64,000 nt of DNA, taken from assembly GCF_018531495.1 (NCBI RefSeq), contig NZ_JAHDTI010000004.1:496001-560000 (forward strand), read 5' to 3'. The translations under genes and the position numbers were made by a program. Below are positions 42,104-50,689 of the stretch, piece by piece; within the stretch, counting starts at the first letter, position 1, and every line of letters begins with the position of its first letter. The stretch comes from Nonomuraea sediminis (GTDB lineage: Bacteria; Actinomycetota; Actinomycetes; Streptosporangiales; Streptosporangiaceae). Below the pieces are notes generated by a model. It had not been told where the DNA came from. It ran no database searches and saw only the letters and a list, made by a program, of their open reading frames with translations.

Positions 42104-43929
42104 TGTTCCGGGGTGTAGAGGAAGCTGAGCAGGGCCTTGAACGACGACTGCGGGCCGGACAGGGTGTCCTTCCACACGACCAGCGTGTGCGGGGTCGGGA
42201 AGAAGAGTACGGGCAGGTCCTCGGCGATGCGGGTCACCTCGGCCGACAGGGCCTTGGCGTCCGCGCCGAACGTCGAGGCGTCGATCAGCTTGTCCACCTC
42301 GGCGTTCTGGTAGCTGCCCAGGTTGAAGCTGCCCTTGGTGTTGAACACCGTGTTGCTGCTGGGGTACCCGGCCGCGAGATACAGCGGCCCGTAGTCCTGC
42401 ATCGCCCACTCGTTCTTGGTGGCGGGCGCGAAGGTGTTGCCGTAGTTGGCGTACATGTAGTTGAGCGCCTTGGTCACGATCTTGACCTCGATGCCGAGCT
42501 TCTTGGCCGCCGAGGCGAACGCGATGTCGCGGGCGCCGACGTAGGCCGGGGTGTTCGCGGAGGCCAGCGTGAAGCTGATCGTCTGCCCTCGCGGGATGCC
42601 GGCGCCGCACTCGTCCGGCCCGGTGCCGGGCCGCTCGCAGGTGGTGTTGCCGCCCGGCACCACCTTCCAGCCGTGGTCGGTGAGCAGCTTCTCGGCGGCG
42701 GCGGGGTCGTGCGGGTAGGGCGGCTTGTCGCCGAACCCGGGCGGGTAGGGGGAGTCGCTGCCCGCGGTGCTGTAGTTCAGCGAACCGGCGCCGTTGTAGA
42801 TGCCCCTGCTGGCGATGTAGCCCGGCTGGTCGACCAGGCGCTGCAGGGCCTGCCTGACGTACCCCTGAGAGATGATCTTGTCGAACCCGCCGACGGTGTT
42901 CTTGAAGTTGATGGTCAGTGAGTCGAAGCGGGCCGGCGCGGGGGCGCCGTAGACGTTGTACCCCGTGGCCTTCAGCGCGTTGATCTGGGTGATGAAGCTG
43001 GAGTCCAGCGTGCCGACGGTCAGGTTGCCCGCCTTGAACTGGTTGAGCACCGCGGCGGCGGAGGTGAAGGCCTTGAAGTCGACCTGGTCGAGCCGCGACT
43101 CGCCCGGGCCGCTGTAGGCCTTGTTGGGGGCAAGGGAGAACGAACCGGTCGTCGGGTCGAAGCTCTTGAGGCGGTACGGGCCGTTGACGATCTGCCACAG
43201 CGGGTTGGTGGCGAACGTGGACTGCGACTCGGACTGCTTGGTGAGGTACTGGTAGATCGCCGTCGCGTTCTTCGGCTTGGTGTAGTCCAGGTGCGGGCCT
43301 CCGGGGCCGGCGATGTTCCACTCCTTCGACGGCATCACGTACAGCAGCGCCAGCATGGAAAGCAGGTACGACGGGTTGTAGGCGGTCTCCAGCCGGAACG
43401 TGAGCGTGTCCGGCGCGGCGGCCTCCGCCGTGACCCCGTCGGGGAACTGGCCGGGGGTGTAGAAGCTCCAGTTGGCCGGGCTCTTGGCGAGCGCGGCCTT
43501 CAGCAGGGCGAAGGAGAAGACGACGTCATCGGCCGTGACCGGGGTGCCGTTGGACCACTTGTAGTCCTTCATCTTGATGGTCACGGTCTTGCGGTCGGGG
43601 CTGTAGGACGGGGCCTCGGCCAGGCTCAGCTCGGCGTCCACGACCTGGTCGCCCTGCCCGCTCGGCCGGTAGAGGGAACGCCACATCAGCCCGCGGGCGA
43701 TGACGGTCCCGTTGGCCGAGGCCGGCGGGTACGGGTAGATGTAGTTGGGGCTGAGCCCCGGGGTCAACGCGACCGTGGCCGTCCCGCCGTCCTTGGGGGC
43801 GCCCGACTGCTTCGGCACGGCGCTGTAACCGGCCGCGACGTTCTTCGTCGTGCCCCCGGAGCCGGTGCACGCCGTGGCGAGCATGGCGACCGTGGCGGTG
43901 AGCGCCACGGCGAGTTGTTTGCGGGACAT
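42085..43929 (-). CDS. Peptide ABC transporter substrate-binding lipoprotein (SBP_bac_5)
   Basis: 614-residue lipoprotein with signal ending in LATAC and the extended family-5 fold: 'DGGTATVALTPGLSPNYIYP', 'YKWSNGTPVTADDVVFSFAL', 'VRQALQRLVDQPGYIASRGI'. It is about 100 residues longer than the other binding protein here. It lies downstream of its ATPase and permeases, 28 bases after the second permease gene. Ligand unknown. Confidence 0.92.
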   Translation of the reverse strand: MSRKQLAVALTATVAMLATACTGSGGTTKNVAAGYSAVPKQSGAPKDGGTATVALTPGLSPNYIYPYPPASANGTVIARGLMWRSLYRPSGQGDQVVDAELSLAEAPSYSPDRKTVTIKMKDYKWSNGTPVTADDVVFSFALLKAALAKSPANWSFYTPGQFPDGVTAEAAAPDTLTFRLETAYNPSYLLSMLALLYVMPSKEWNIAGPGGPHLDYTKPKNATAIYQYLTKQSESQSTFATNPLWQIVNGPYRLKSFDPTTGSFSLAPNKAYSGPGESRLDQVDFKAFTSAAAVLNQFKAGNLTVGTLDSSFITQINALKATGYNVYGAPAPARFDSLTINFKNTVGGFDKIISQGYVRQALQRLVDQPGYIASRGIYNGAGSLNYSTAGSDSPYPPGFGDKPPYPHDPAAAEKLLTDHGWKVVPGGNTTCERPGTGPDECGAGIPRGQTISFTLASANTPAYVGARDIAFASAAKKLGIEVKIVTKALNYMYANYGNTFAPATKNEWAMQDYGPLYLAAGYPSSNTVFNTKGSFNLGSYQNAEVDKLIDASTFGADAKALSAEVTRIAEDLPVLFFPTPHTLVVWKDTLSGPQSSFKALLSFLYTPEQWYFHS

Positions 43930-43957
43930 GGATGGCTCCTTACTTCAAGGGGGTGTT

Positions 43958-44770
43958 TCAGTCGGCCCGTCGTCCGACCGCGTCGCGCAGCGCGTCCGCG
44001 AGCAGGTTGAGAGCCAGCACCGTGAGGACGATGCAGCCGCCGACGGGGTAGATCAGCCACCAGTAGTCGGCGGAGATGTAGGTGACGCCGCTGGCGAGCT
44101 GGCTGCCCCAGTCCGCGGTGGGGTACGTCAGGCCGAAGCCCAGGAATCCCAGGGCTGCGACGACGAGGACCGCGTCGGCGACCTGGAAGGTGATGTTGAC
44201 GATGATCACGCCGAGCGCGTTCGGGATCAGATGGGTGAGGATGAGCCGCCTGCGGGATGCCCCCATCACCCGTGCGGCCAGCACGAACTCCCGTACCCGC
44301 AGCGTCAGGACCTCGCCGCGGACCAGCCGGGCCGAGACGAGCCAGGAGAAGGCACCGATGACGAGACTCAACGACAGGGCGTTCGCGTGGAACCGGGCCG
44401 ACAGGATCAGCACGAAGAACAGGAACGGCACCGACAGCATGACGTCGACCAGCCGCATCAGGAACCCGTCGACCACCCCTCCGGCGAGTCCGGCGACGGC
44501 GCCGTAGAGGGTGCCGATCGTGGTCGCGAAGAGCGCGGCGAGCAGCCCGATCTGCAGGGACACCTGGCCGCCCGCCATCAGCCGTCCGAGCACGTCGAAC
44601 CCGTTGGTGTCCGTCCCGAGCGGGTGTCCGGCGCCGGGGGGCAGGGCCGCGTTGACCAGGTCCACGTCGGTCTGGTTGGTGTGGTAGATCAGCGGGCCGA
44701 GGAAGCAGAATCCGACCAGGAGCAGCAGGAGCAGCCCGCCGGTGAGGGCGAGCGGGTTCTTCGAGGTCAT
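43958..44770 (-). CDS. Peptide ABC transporter permease (DppC type)
   Basis: 270 residues with conserved 'GTDTNGFDVLGRLMAGGQVS' and ATPase loop 'REFVLAARVMGASRRRLILT', about six helices. ATG 44770 overlaps the stop of the DppB-type gene (ATGA). Partner of the protein encoded at 44767-45717. Confidence 0.92.
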   Translation of the reverse strand: MTSKNPLALTGGLLLLLLVGFCFLGPLIYHTNQTDVDLVNAALPPGAGHPLGTDTNGFDVLGRLMAGGQVSLQIGLLAALFATTIGTLYGAVAGLAGGVVDGFLMRLVDVMLSVPFLFFVLILSARFHANALSLSLVIGAFSWLVSARLVRGEVLTLRVREFVLAARVMGASRRRLILTHLIPNALGVIIVNITFQVADAVLVVAALGFLGFGLTYPTADWGSQLASGVTYISADYWWLIYPVGGCIVLTVLALNLLADALRDAVGRRAD

Positions 44771-45717
44771 TTGCTCAGCTCGATTCGGCGGTCGGCGGCC
44801 GCGACCACGAGGTCGGCGATGAAGTTGCCGGCCACGGTCAGGACGCCGCCGATGAGGGTGTAGGCCAGCAGCACCGGATAGTCCTCGCGTTGCAGGCTGT
44901 TGAGGAACAGCAGGCCCAGACCGGGGTAGTTGAAGAGGGACTCGACGATCAGGTTGCCCGCCAGGAGCGTGGGGATGAGCGTGCCGACCAGCGTGATCAG
45001 CGGCAGGCAGGCGTTGCGCAGCAGGTGGCGTACCAGGATCAGCCGCTCAGGCAGCCCCTTGGCCCGCGCGACCCTGATGTAGTCCTGACCGAGCTGGTCC
45101 AGCGCGGCCGAGCGCTGGTACTGGGAGAAGACCGCGACGCTGGTGGCCGCGAGCGTGATGACGGGAAGCGCCATGGCCCGCGGATCGGTGAAGACCACCC
45201 AGGGGGAGTGCGACTGGGACGCCTCGGCGGGGAAGATGGACAGCGACTGGCTGAAGACGGCGATCAGTATCAGCCCGAGCAGGAACGACGGCGTCGCGTA
45301 GAGCACGTACGCCACCGCCGTGGTGACCCGGTCGACGAAGCTGTTGCGCCTGACCGCCTGCAGGATGCCGAGCGGCACGGCGACCATCAGCGCCAGGACC
45401 AGACCGGCCAGCGAGAGCATCGCGCTCCGGCCGGCGTTCTGCAGCAGCAGGGTCCCTACGTCCTCGTTCAGCTTGTAGGACCTTCCCAGATCCGCGTGCA
45501 CGAGCCGGCCGAGGTAGCCGACGTACTGCACGACGACCGGGCGGTCGAACCCGTGTACCCGGTTGAAGTCCGCCACCGCCTCGGGCGAGGCGCGCTGCCC
45601 CAGCACGATGCGCCCCGGGCTGTCCGACACGAGGTGCAGGAGGAAGAAGACGACCGCGGAGATCCCGAGCAGGACGAGGAACGAGATCGCCAGCCGTCGG
45701 ACCACGTACCACGTCAT
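44767..45717 (-). CDS. Peptide ABC transporter permease (DppB type)
   Basis: 316 residues beginning 'MTWYVVRRLAISFLVLLGIS', the typical first helix, followed by 'SDSPGRIVLGQRASPEAVAD' and 'YIRVARAKGLPERLILVRHL', the ATPase-contact loop. The start ATG 45717 overlaps the ATPase stop by four bases; the longer reading frame upstream is part of that gene in another frame. Confidence 0.92.
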   Translation of the reverse strand: MTWYVVRRLAISFLVLLGISAVVFFLLHLVSDSPGRIVLGQRASPEAVADFNRVHGFDRPVVVQYVGYLGRLVHADLGRSYKLNEDVGTLLLQNAGRSAMLSLAGLVLALMVAVPLGILQAVRRNSFVDRVTTAVAYVLYATPSFLLGLILIAVFSQSLSIFPAEASQSHSPWVVFTDPRAMALPVITLAATSVAVFSQYQRSAALDQLGQDYIRVARAKGLPERLILVRHLLRNACLPLITLVGTLIPTLLAGNLIVESLFNYPGLGLLFLNSLQREDYPVLLAYTLIGGVLTVAGNFIADLVVAAADRRIELSK

Positions 45718-47729
45718 GAGCGTGTCCCTACTGCTTGCAAGGGGTGATGGCAGGCGACCTGGTGTGTGCCGGTGACCTGCGTCAAGGGGGGCTCCTGCGC
45801 GGCGCACAGGTCGGTCGCCAGCGCGCACCGGGTGCGGAACCGGCAGCCGCTGGGCGGGTTGACGGGGCTCGGCAGCTCGCCGCGCACCCTCGCGCTCGCC
45901 TCAGGGCGCCGCACTTCCGGGTCCGCGTCCGGGATCGCCGCGAGCAGCCCCGCGGTGTAGGGATGCGCGGCCGTGCCGTACACCTCTTCGGCGGTGCCGG
46001 TCTCGACGAGCTTGCCCAAGTACATGACGCCGACCCGGTCGGCGAGGTAGCGCACGACCGCGAGGTCGTGCGAGATCACCACGCTGCTGAGCCCGCGCTC
46101 GAGCTGGATGCGGCGCATCAGGTTGAGGACCTGGGAGCGGATGGAGACGTCGAGCGCGCTGACCGGCTCGTCGGCGACCAGCACCGTCGGGTCCAGGGCG
46201 AGCGCGCGGGCCAGGCCCACCCGCTGCCGCTGCCCTCCGGACAGCTCGTAGGGGTAGCGTTCCATGACGCTCGCGGGCAGGCCCACGTCGTGCAGCAGCT
46301 CGCGGGCGCGAGCGGTGCGCTGGGCGCGACTGCCGGCGCCCTGGATCGCCAGGGGTTCACGCAGGATCGTCGCGATGCGCATGCGCGGGTCGAGGGAGGC
46401 GTTGGAGTCCTGGAACATCATCTGGAGCGAGCTCCTGGTCCTGGTGACCCGCTCGCCCTCGAAGATCACCTCGCCGGCGTCGGGCCGGTCCAGGGCGACG
46501 AGCATCCTGCCCAGCGAGGACTTGCCGCAGCCCGACTCTCCGACCAGCCCGAACGTCTCGCCGGCCGCCACCTCGAAGCTGACGCCGGACACCGCCTTCA
46601 CGGTGCGGCGCCCGCCGATCGGGTGCTCGCGCCTGAGGTCGACGACGCGCAACCGCGGCTCCTGCCCTGACTCGGGGAGGATCGCCTGCGGGGTGACGAA
46701 CCGCGAACGTTCCCTGGTCGCAGGGCCGTCCACCGGGTGCAGGCAGGCATGGGCGTGGCCTTCTTCGTTCAGCAGCGTCGGCCGCTCCTCGCGGCACCGA
46801 TCCGTCGCGGCGTCGCAGCGCGGCGCGAAGGGGCAGCCGGCCTGGGCCACGGTCAGGTCCGGCGGCGCGCCGGGGATGCTGAAGAGCTCCTCGCGCCGGT
46901 CATGGGTGAGCGAGGGGATCGAGGACAGCAGCGCGTGCGTGTAGCGGTGCCGCGTCCGGCTGAAGAGCACCGGCGTCGGCCCGGTTTCGGCGACCCGCCC
47001 GCCGTACATCACCCCGACACGGTCGGCATGCCGGGCGATCACCCCCATGTCATGCGTGATGAGGATCATCGACATGCCCAGCCGGGACCTGAGGTCGTCG
47101 AGGAGGTCGAGAATCTCCGCCTGGATCGTGACATCGAGCGCCGTGGTCGGCTCGTCGGCGATGACGACCCGCGGCTCGCACACCAGCGCCATCGCGATCA
47201 TCACGCGCTGCCGCATGCCGCCCGAGAGCTGGTGCGGATAGTCGTCCAGCCGCTCGGCCGGCCGCGGTAGCCCGACCAGGGCGAGCATCTCCTCCGCGCG
47301 CCCGCGCGCGGCTCGCCTCGACGCGCCGTGGTGCAGCCGCACCGGCTCGGCGACCTGCTCACCGATCCGCCGGGTCGGGTTCAACGCCGTCATCGAGTCC
47401 TGGAACACCATCGCGACGTCGTTGCCGCGAATGGCCCGGTACTGCGCCGCGGGGAGCCCGACGAGCTCCTTGCCGTCCAGGTCGATCGATCCGCCGGTCA
47501 CCCGGCCGCCGGCCGGCAGCATGCCCATGACCGCGAGACCGGTCATGGACTTGCCCGACCCGGTCTCACCGACGATCCCGAGGGTCTCGCCACGGTTCAG
47601 CACCAGGTTGACGTCCGACACGGGGCGGACGACCCTTTCGCCGCGCCGGATCTCGACCGACAGATCGCGGATCGTCAGCACACGATCGTGATCCTCGGCC
47701 GTGCTCGCGGCAGCGCTCTCCAAAGCCAT
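45714..47729 (-). CDS. Peptide ABC transporter ATP-binding protein, DppD-DppF fusion
   Basis: About 671 residues with two ATPase halves. Half 1 has 'GETGSGKSMTG', 'LSGGMRQRVMIAMAL' and 'VVIADEPTTALD' with a Cys-containing tail ('CPFAPRCDAATDRC'); half 2 has 'GESGCGKSSLG', 'LSGGQRQRVGLA', 'VLVADEPVSALD' and a similar Cys tail. I choose ATG 47729; GTG 47753 is the alternative and neither has a strong ribosome binding site. It heads the operon running left to 38997. Confidence 0.92.
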   Translation of the reverse strand: MALESAAASTAEDHDRVLTIRDLSVEIRRGERVVRPVSDVNLVLNRGETLGIVGETGSGKSMTGLAVMGMLPAGGRVTGGSIDLDGKELVGLPAAQYRAIRGNDVAMVFQDSMTALNPTRRIGEQVAEPVRLHHGASRRAARGRAEEMLALVGLPRPAERLDDYPHQLSGGMRQRVMIAMALVCEPRVVIADEPTTALDVTIQAEILDLLDDLRSRLGMSMILITHDMGVIARHADRVGVMYGGRVAETGPTPVLFSRTRHRYTHALLSSIPSLTHDRREELFSIPGAPPDLTVAQAGCPFAPRCDAATDRCREERPTLLNEEGHAHACLHPVDGPATRERSRFVTPQAILPESGQEPRLRVVDLRREHPIGGRRTVKAVSGVSFEVAAGETFGLVGESGCGKSSLGRMLVALDRPDAGEVIFEGERVTRTRSSLQMMFQDSNASLDPRMRIATILREPLAIQGAGSRAQRTARARELLHDVGLPASVMERYPYELSGGQRQRVGLARALALDPTVLVADEPVSALDVSIRSQVLNLMRRIQLERGLSSVVISHDLAVVRYLADRVGVMYLGKLVETGTAEEVYGTAAHPYTAGLLAAIPDADPEVRRPEASARVRGELPSPVNPPSGCRFRTRCALATDLCAAQEPPLTQVTGTHQVACHHPLQAVGTRS

Positions 47730-47828
47730 TGGAAGATAGTGGGGCGCAATCACCTGGTGGTGTTCGTCGCCCTCATCGAACCTTCACGCCCGCGTCCGTC
47801 CTGCCGGACAAAGTGATCGCCGCGTCGC

Positions 47829-49196
47829 TCACGGCGACACGCGCCTGTCGGCTCGGCCGGTGTGCAGGTACAGCGCGTGTCCCTCGCCGTCGTCACCGAG
47901 GAACGCCAGCGGCGCCCGGACGCCGCGCTCGGGCTCGACCGGGAGCACGGTGTCGCCGCGCCAGGCGACCAGCTCCGTCCGGTACGGCGCCTCGTCCAGC
48001 TCGGCGGTGATCCCGATGGGGACGCGATCCAACCACAGCCGTCCCTGCTCGTCCCGGGTCACCGTCGTCTCAGACGTGCTCGACATGTAGGTGCCGACAT
48101 ACCGGGACGCGTCCAGCGGGGGCGCGGCCGGATCGGGCATGGGCTGCCCGGGCAGCTCGACGCCGCCGAGCTCGCGGAGCACGCGGCCCGCGATCTCGGT
48201 GTAGACCTGCCGCGGAAAGCCGCCGTTGGTGACGATCGCCACCGCCACGTCGCGCTCCGGCACCGCGCGCAGGAACGCCGACTGGCCGATGGTGTTGCCG
48301 TCGTGGCCGAAGACCGTGCCGCCGGGCAGGTCGAAGAGCTCCCACCCCAGGCCCCAGGCCGTGCCCTGGTCGATGTCGGGCTGCCTGACCTGCGGTCGCC
48401 GCATGGCCGCGACGCTCGCCGGGCTCAGCACGGGGCCGCCGTCGGGGCCCAGGCCGCCTGCCAGGTGCATCCGGGTGAAGATCAGCAGGTCGCGAGGGCG
48501 CATCGCCAGCATCGACCCGGCCGGCGCGTTCGAGCGCGCCAGCGCCCACACACGGGTCGGCGAATGCTCGACGTGCCCCACCGCCGTGCGGTGGAGGATC
48601 GCCTCGTACGGATCGTTCGCGGCGTGGGTCAGTCCCAGGGGCGTGAACAGGTGCGTCCGCATGCAGTCGTCGAACGGTTTCCCCCGTACGACCTCGACGA
48701 TCCTGCCGAGCACGCAGTAGCCGGCGTTGTTGTAGGAGAACAGCTTGCCGGGCTCGAACAGCTGCGGCACCTCGTGCAGGAGGTCCACGTACTTCTCGAG
48801 GCAGTCGTCGCCCTTGCCCGTGTCGGTGAAGATGTCCCCCTCGAACCCCGCGACGTGACACATCAGCTGCCGTACGGTGATCCGCTCGGCGGCCCGCTCG
48901 TCGGCGATACGGAACTCGGGCAGGTAGGTCCGCACCGGAGCGTCGAGATCCAGTTTCCCCTCGTCGACCAGCTGCATGGCCAGCGTCGCGGTCAGCACCT
49001 TGGTGATCGAGCCGATCTGGAAGAGGGAGTCGACCGTGGCCTCGACGCCCGTGGCCGTGTTCAGCGTTCCGGCCGCGGCTTCGACCATCCGGTCACCGGC
49101 GCAGATCGCGACCGCCGCTCCGGGCACCTGGTTCTCGGCGAGCAGGTCCGGCAGCCTGTGCCGCAGCCACGTACAGATCTCATCCAGCTTCGACAC
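47829..49196 (-). CDS. Serine hydrolase of the beta-lactamase family
   Basis: 455 residues. GTG 49196 follows AGGAGG seven bases away. Ser63-x-x-Lys66 ('GSITKVLTA') and the Tyr-Asn-Asn of 'FSYNNAGYC' are visible; 'GHDGNTIGQSAF' is the third active-site element with His-Asp-Gly instead of Lys-Thr-Gly, as in esterase/D-aminopeptidase relatives. The C-terminal 100 residues are a beta-rich extension. No signal peptide. It lies 99 bases upstream of the second peptide importer in the same direction and may act on its cargo. Confidence 0.86.
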   Translation of the reverse strand: MSKLDEICTWLRHRLPDLLAENQVPGAAVAICAGDRMVEAAAGTLNTATGVEATVDSLFQIGSITKVLTATLAMQLVDEGKLDLDAPVRTYLPEFRIADERAAERITVRQLMCHVAGFEGDIFTDTGKGDDCLEKYVDLLHEVPQLFEPGKLFSYNNAGYCVLGRIVEVVRGKPFDDCMRTHLFTPLGLTHAANDPYEAILHRTAVGHVEHSPTRVWALARSNAPAGSMLAMRPRDLLIFTRMHLAGGLGPDGGPVLSPASVAAMRRPQVRQPDIDQGTAWGLGWELFDLPGGTVFGHDGNTIGQSAFLRAVPERDVAVAIVTNGGFPRQVYTEIAGRVLRELGGVELPGQPMPDPAAPPLDASRYVGTYMSSTSETTVTRDEQGRLWLDRVPIGITAELDEAPYRTELVAWRGDTVLPVEPERGVRAPLAFLGDDGEGHALYLHTGRADRRVSP

Positions 49197-49309
49197 AGCA
49201 ACCCCTCCTGGCTCCATCCGCGCGAGCCTAGGCGCGCCGGGAAAGGTCAGGTTCGTCCGCTCCCACGACGACCGGGAGGCCGTTTCGTGGGGTCGGCCAA
49301 GCCCTGGCC

Positions 49310-49319
49310 TGACCGGTCA
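49310..49319. promoter_or_regulatory. Palindrome tgaccggtca in spacer before the hydrolase gene
   Basis: A perfect 10-base palindrome about 115 bases upstream of the serine hydrolase start at 49196 and 12 bases downstream of the LysR gene's last codon. Possibly a dimer-binding operator. On the minus strand it overlaps a ttgacc -35-like box. Weak evidence. Confidence 0.25.
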
Positions 49320-49331
49320 AGCGAGCCGCGC

Positions 49332-50222
49332 CTACTCCCGTGGTTCACCGGTGATCCAGTTCCAGCCGGTGATCGTGGTGCGCATCAGGCGGGCGGCGGC
49401 CGAGAGATGGTTGTCGGTGCCCCACAGCAGGGTGAGCGTGCGACGGCAGTCGGGGCTGTCGACGGCGACCCAGGCGCCGGGCGCGCCGGTGGCGCCGCGC
49501 CGGGCCATGTCGGGGATGAGACCGACGCCGAGTCCCGCGCTGATCAGGTACGCCATGGCGCCGGGCTCGTCACCTTCGCAGACGATCCTCGGGGAGAGGT
49601 CCCTTCCCGCGAAGAGCCGATCGAGCAGGCGGCGTTGCCAGTGCCCCTTGCGGGTGGTGACGAAGGGCAGGTCGGCGAGTTCGTCGACACTCACAGAGGT
49701 ACGGCCCGCCAGCGGGTGGTCCACTGGCGTGACCAGCCACACCGCCTCGTCGAGCAGTTGAACCGCTTCCAATCCCTCGGCGGGGACCGGCTGCGAGGCG
49801 ACGCAGAGGTCGATGTCCTGGGCTCGCAGGCGGCGGGCCATCTCCTCGGCAGGCATCTGGTGAAGCTCGACCTCGACGTGGGGATGGGCGCGCTTGAACG
49901 CCATGAGCGGTCCGGCGACCGTGAGGAAGGTCTCCGACGCCAGTCGCACGGTGCCGAACCCCTCGCCGACGGCCTCGGCGACGGCGCGCCGCCCTGCCTC
50001 GAGCTCACCGAGGGAGCGTTCGACATAGCCGCGGAAGAGTTTCCCCGCGTCGTTCAGCCGGAGCCGGCCGGCCCGATCGAACAACGGCGTGCCGAGCTCG
50101 CTCTCCAACCGGGCGATGGTACGGCTCAGCGACGGCTGGGCGACGTGGAGTTCGTCGGCCGCGTGGCTGAGGTGTTCCAGCCGGGCCACCACGAGGAACT
50201 GCCTGAGCGTGTTCAGATCCAT
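49332..50222 (-). CDS. LysR family transcriptional regulator
   Basis: 296 residues. HTH 'HLSHAADELHVAQPSLSRTI' and the 'LESELGTPLFDRAGR' wing at the N-terminus, then the two-lobed effector domain with 'MPAEEMARRLRAQDIDLCVA'. ATG 50222 is placed about 10 bases after GGAGG; an ATG at 50231 is too close to it. It is divergent from a membrane protein and a multicopper oxidase with an AT-rich spacer, the classical layout for a LysR regulator of the neighbouring unit. Confidence 0.92.
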   Translation of the reverse strand: MDLNTLRQFLVVARLEHLSHAADELHVAQPSLSRTIARLESELGTPLFDRAGRLRLNDAGKLFRGYVERSLGELEAGRRAVAEAVGEGFGTVRLASETFLTVAGPLMAFKRAHPHVEVELHQMPAEEMARRLRAQDIDLCVASQPVPAEGLEAVQLLDEAVWLVTPVDHPLAGRTSVSVDELADLPFVTTRKGHWQRRLLDRLFAGRDLSPRIVCEGDEPGAMAYLISAGLGVGLIPDMARRGATGAPGAWVAVDSPDCRRTLTLLWGTDNHLSAAARLMRTTITGWNWITGEPRE

Positions 50223-50302
50223 GACGGTCATGCCTCCAACGACATAACTGTATAGCAATATTAATCTTAGACAGGATAACTCTAGAGTCATAAAGTCGAC
50301 GG
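50223..50302. promoter_or_regulatory. Divergent AT-rich promoter region, LysR and membrane protein/oxidase
   Basis: The 80-base spacer is far richer in A and T than the surrounding coding DNA. It contains several TATA-like stretches (tatagcaatatta near 50251-50263, ataact at 50276) but I cannot assign exact -10/-35 boxes. It most likely holds both divergent promoters and the LysR-binding site. Confidence 0.5.
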
Positions 50303-50689
50303 GTGAGCTCAAAACGAGGACGACTGACCGGGTGGCTACTGCGCGCCGTCGTCAGCGCGCACGTGGTCGCGATCTTCGGTCAGCCCGTGTTCGCCGGCGT
50401 GTACCTGAGTGGTGACTACGACGGCCTGCGCTGGCACGCGGTCGGCGCCGATGTCGTCACCTCCATCGGCTACCTGCAGGTGATCGCGGCGATCGCGGTC
50501 TGGATCCGGCTGCGTCAGGTCTGGCCGTTCCTCGCCACGGCGGTTCTGGTGGCGGCCGAGACGGTGCAGTACTTCGCCGGGCTGGACGGCGCGCTGTGGC
50601 TGCACGTCCCGCTGGGAGTGCTGACCATCGTCGTGCTCGTCGTGCTCTTCCTCGCCGTGTGGCGGCGACGGGAGGCGGGCAATGGCTGA
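50303..50689 (+). CDS. Small integral membrane protein
   Basis: 128 residues, four predicted membrane helices: one near 12-30, one at 46-66, one near 70-88 ('WPFLATAVLVAAETVQYFAG') and one at 95-118. Begins at GTG 50303. It overlaps the multicopper oxidase gene by eight bases, so it may be an accessory of that enzyme, for example anchoring or quinone-type electron transfer, but I do not recognise the family with certainty. Confidence 0.7.
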   Translation: MSSKRGRLTGWLLRAVVSAHVVAIFGQPVFAGVYLSGDYDGLRWHAVGADVVTSIGYLQVIAAIAVWIRLRQVWPFLATAVLVAAETVQYFAGLDGALWLHVPLGVLTIVVLVVLFLAVWRRREAGNG

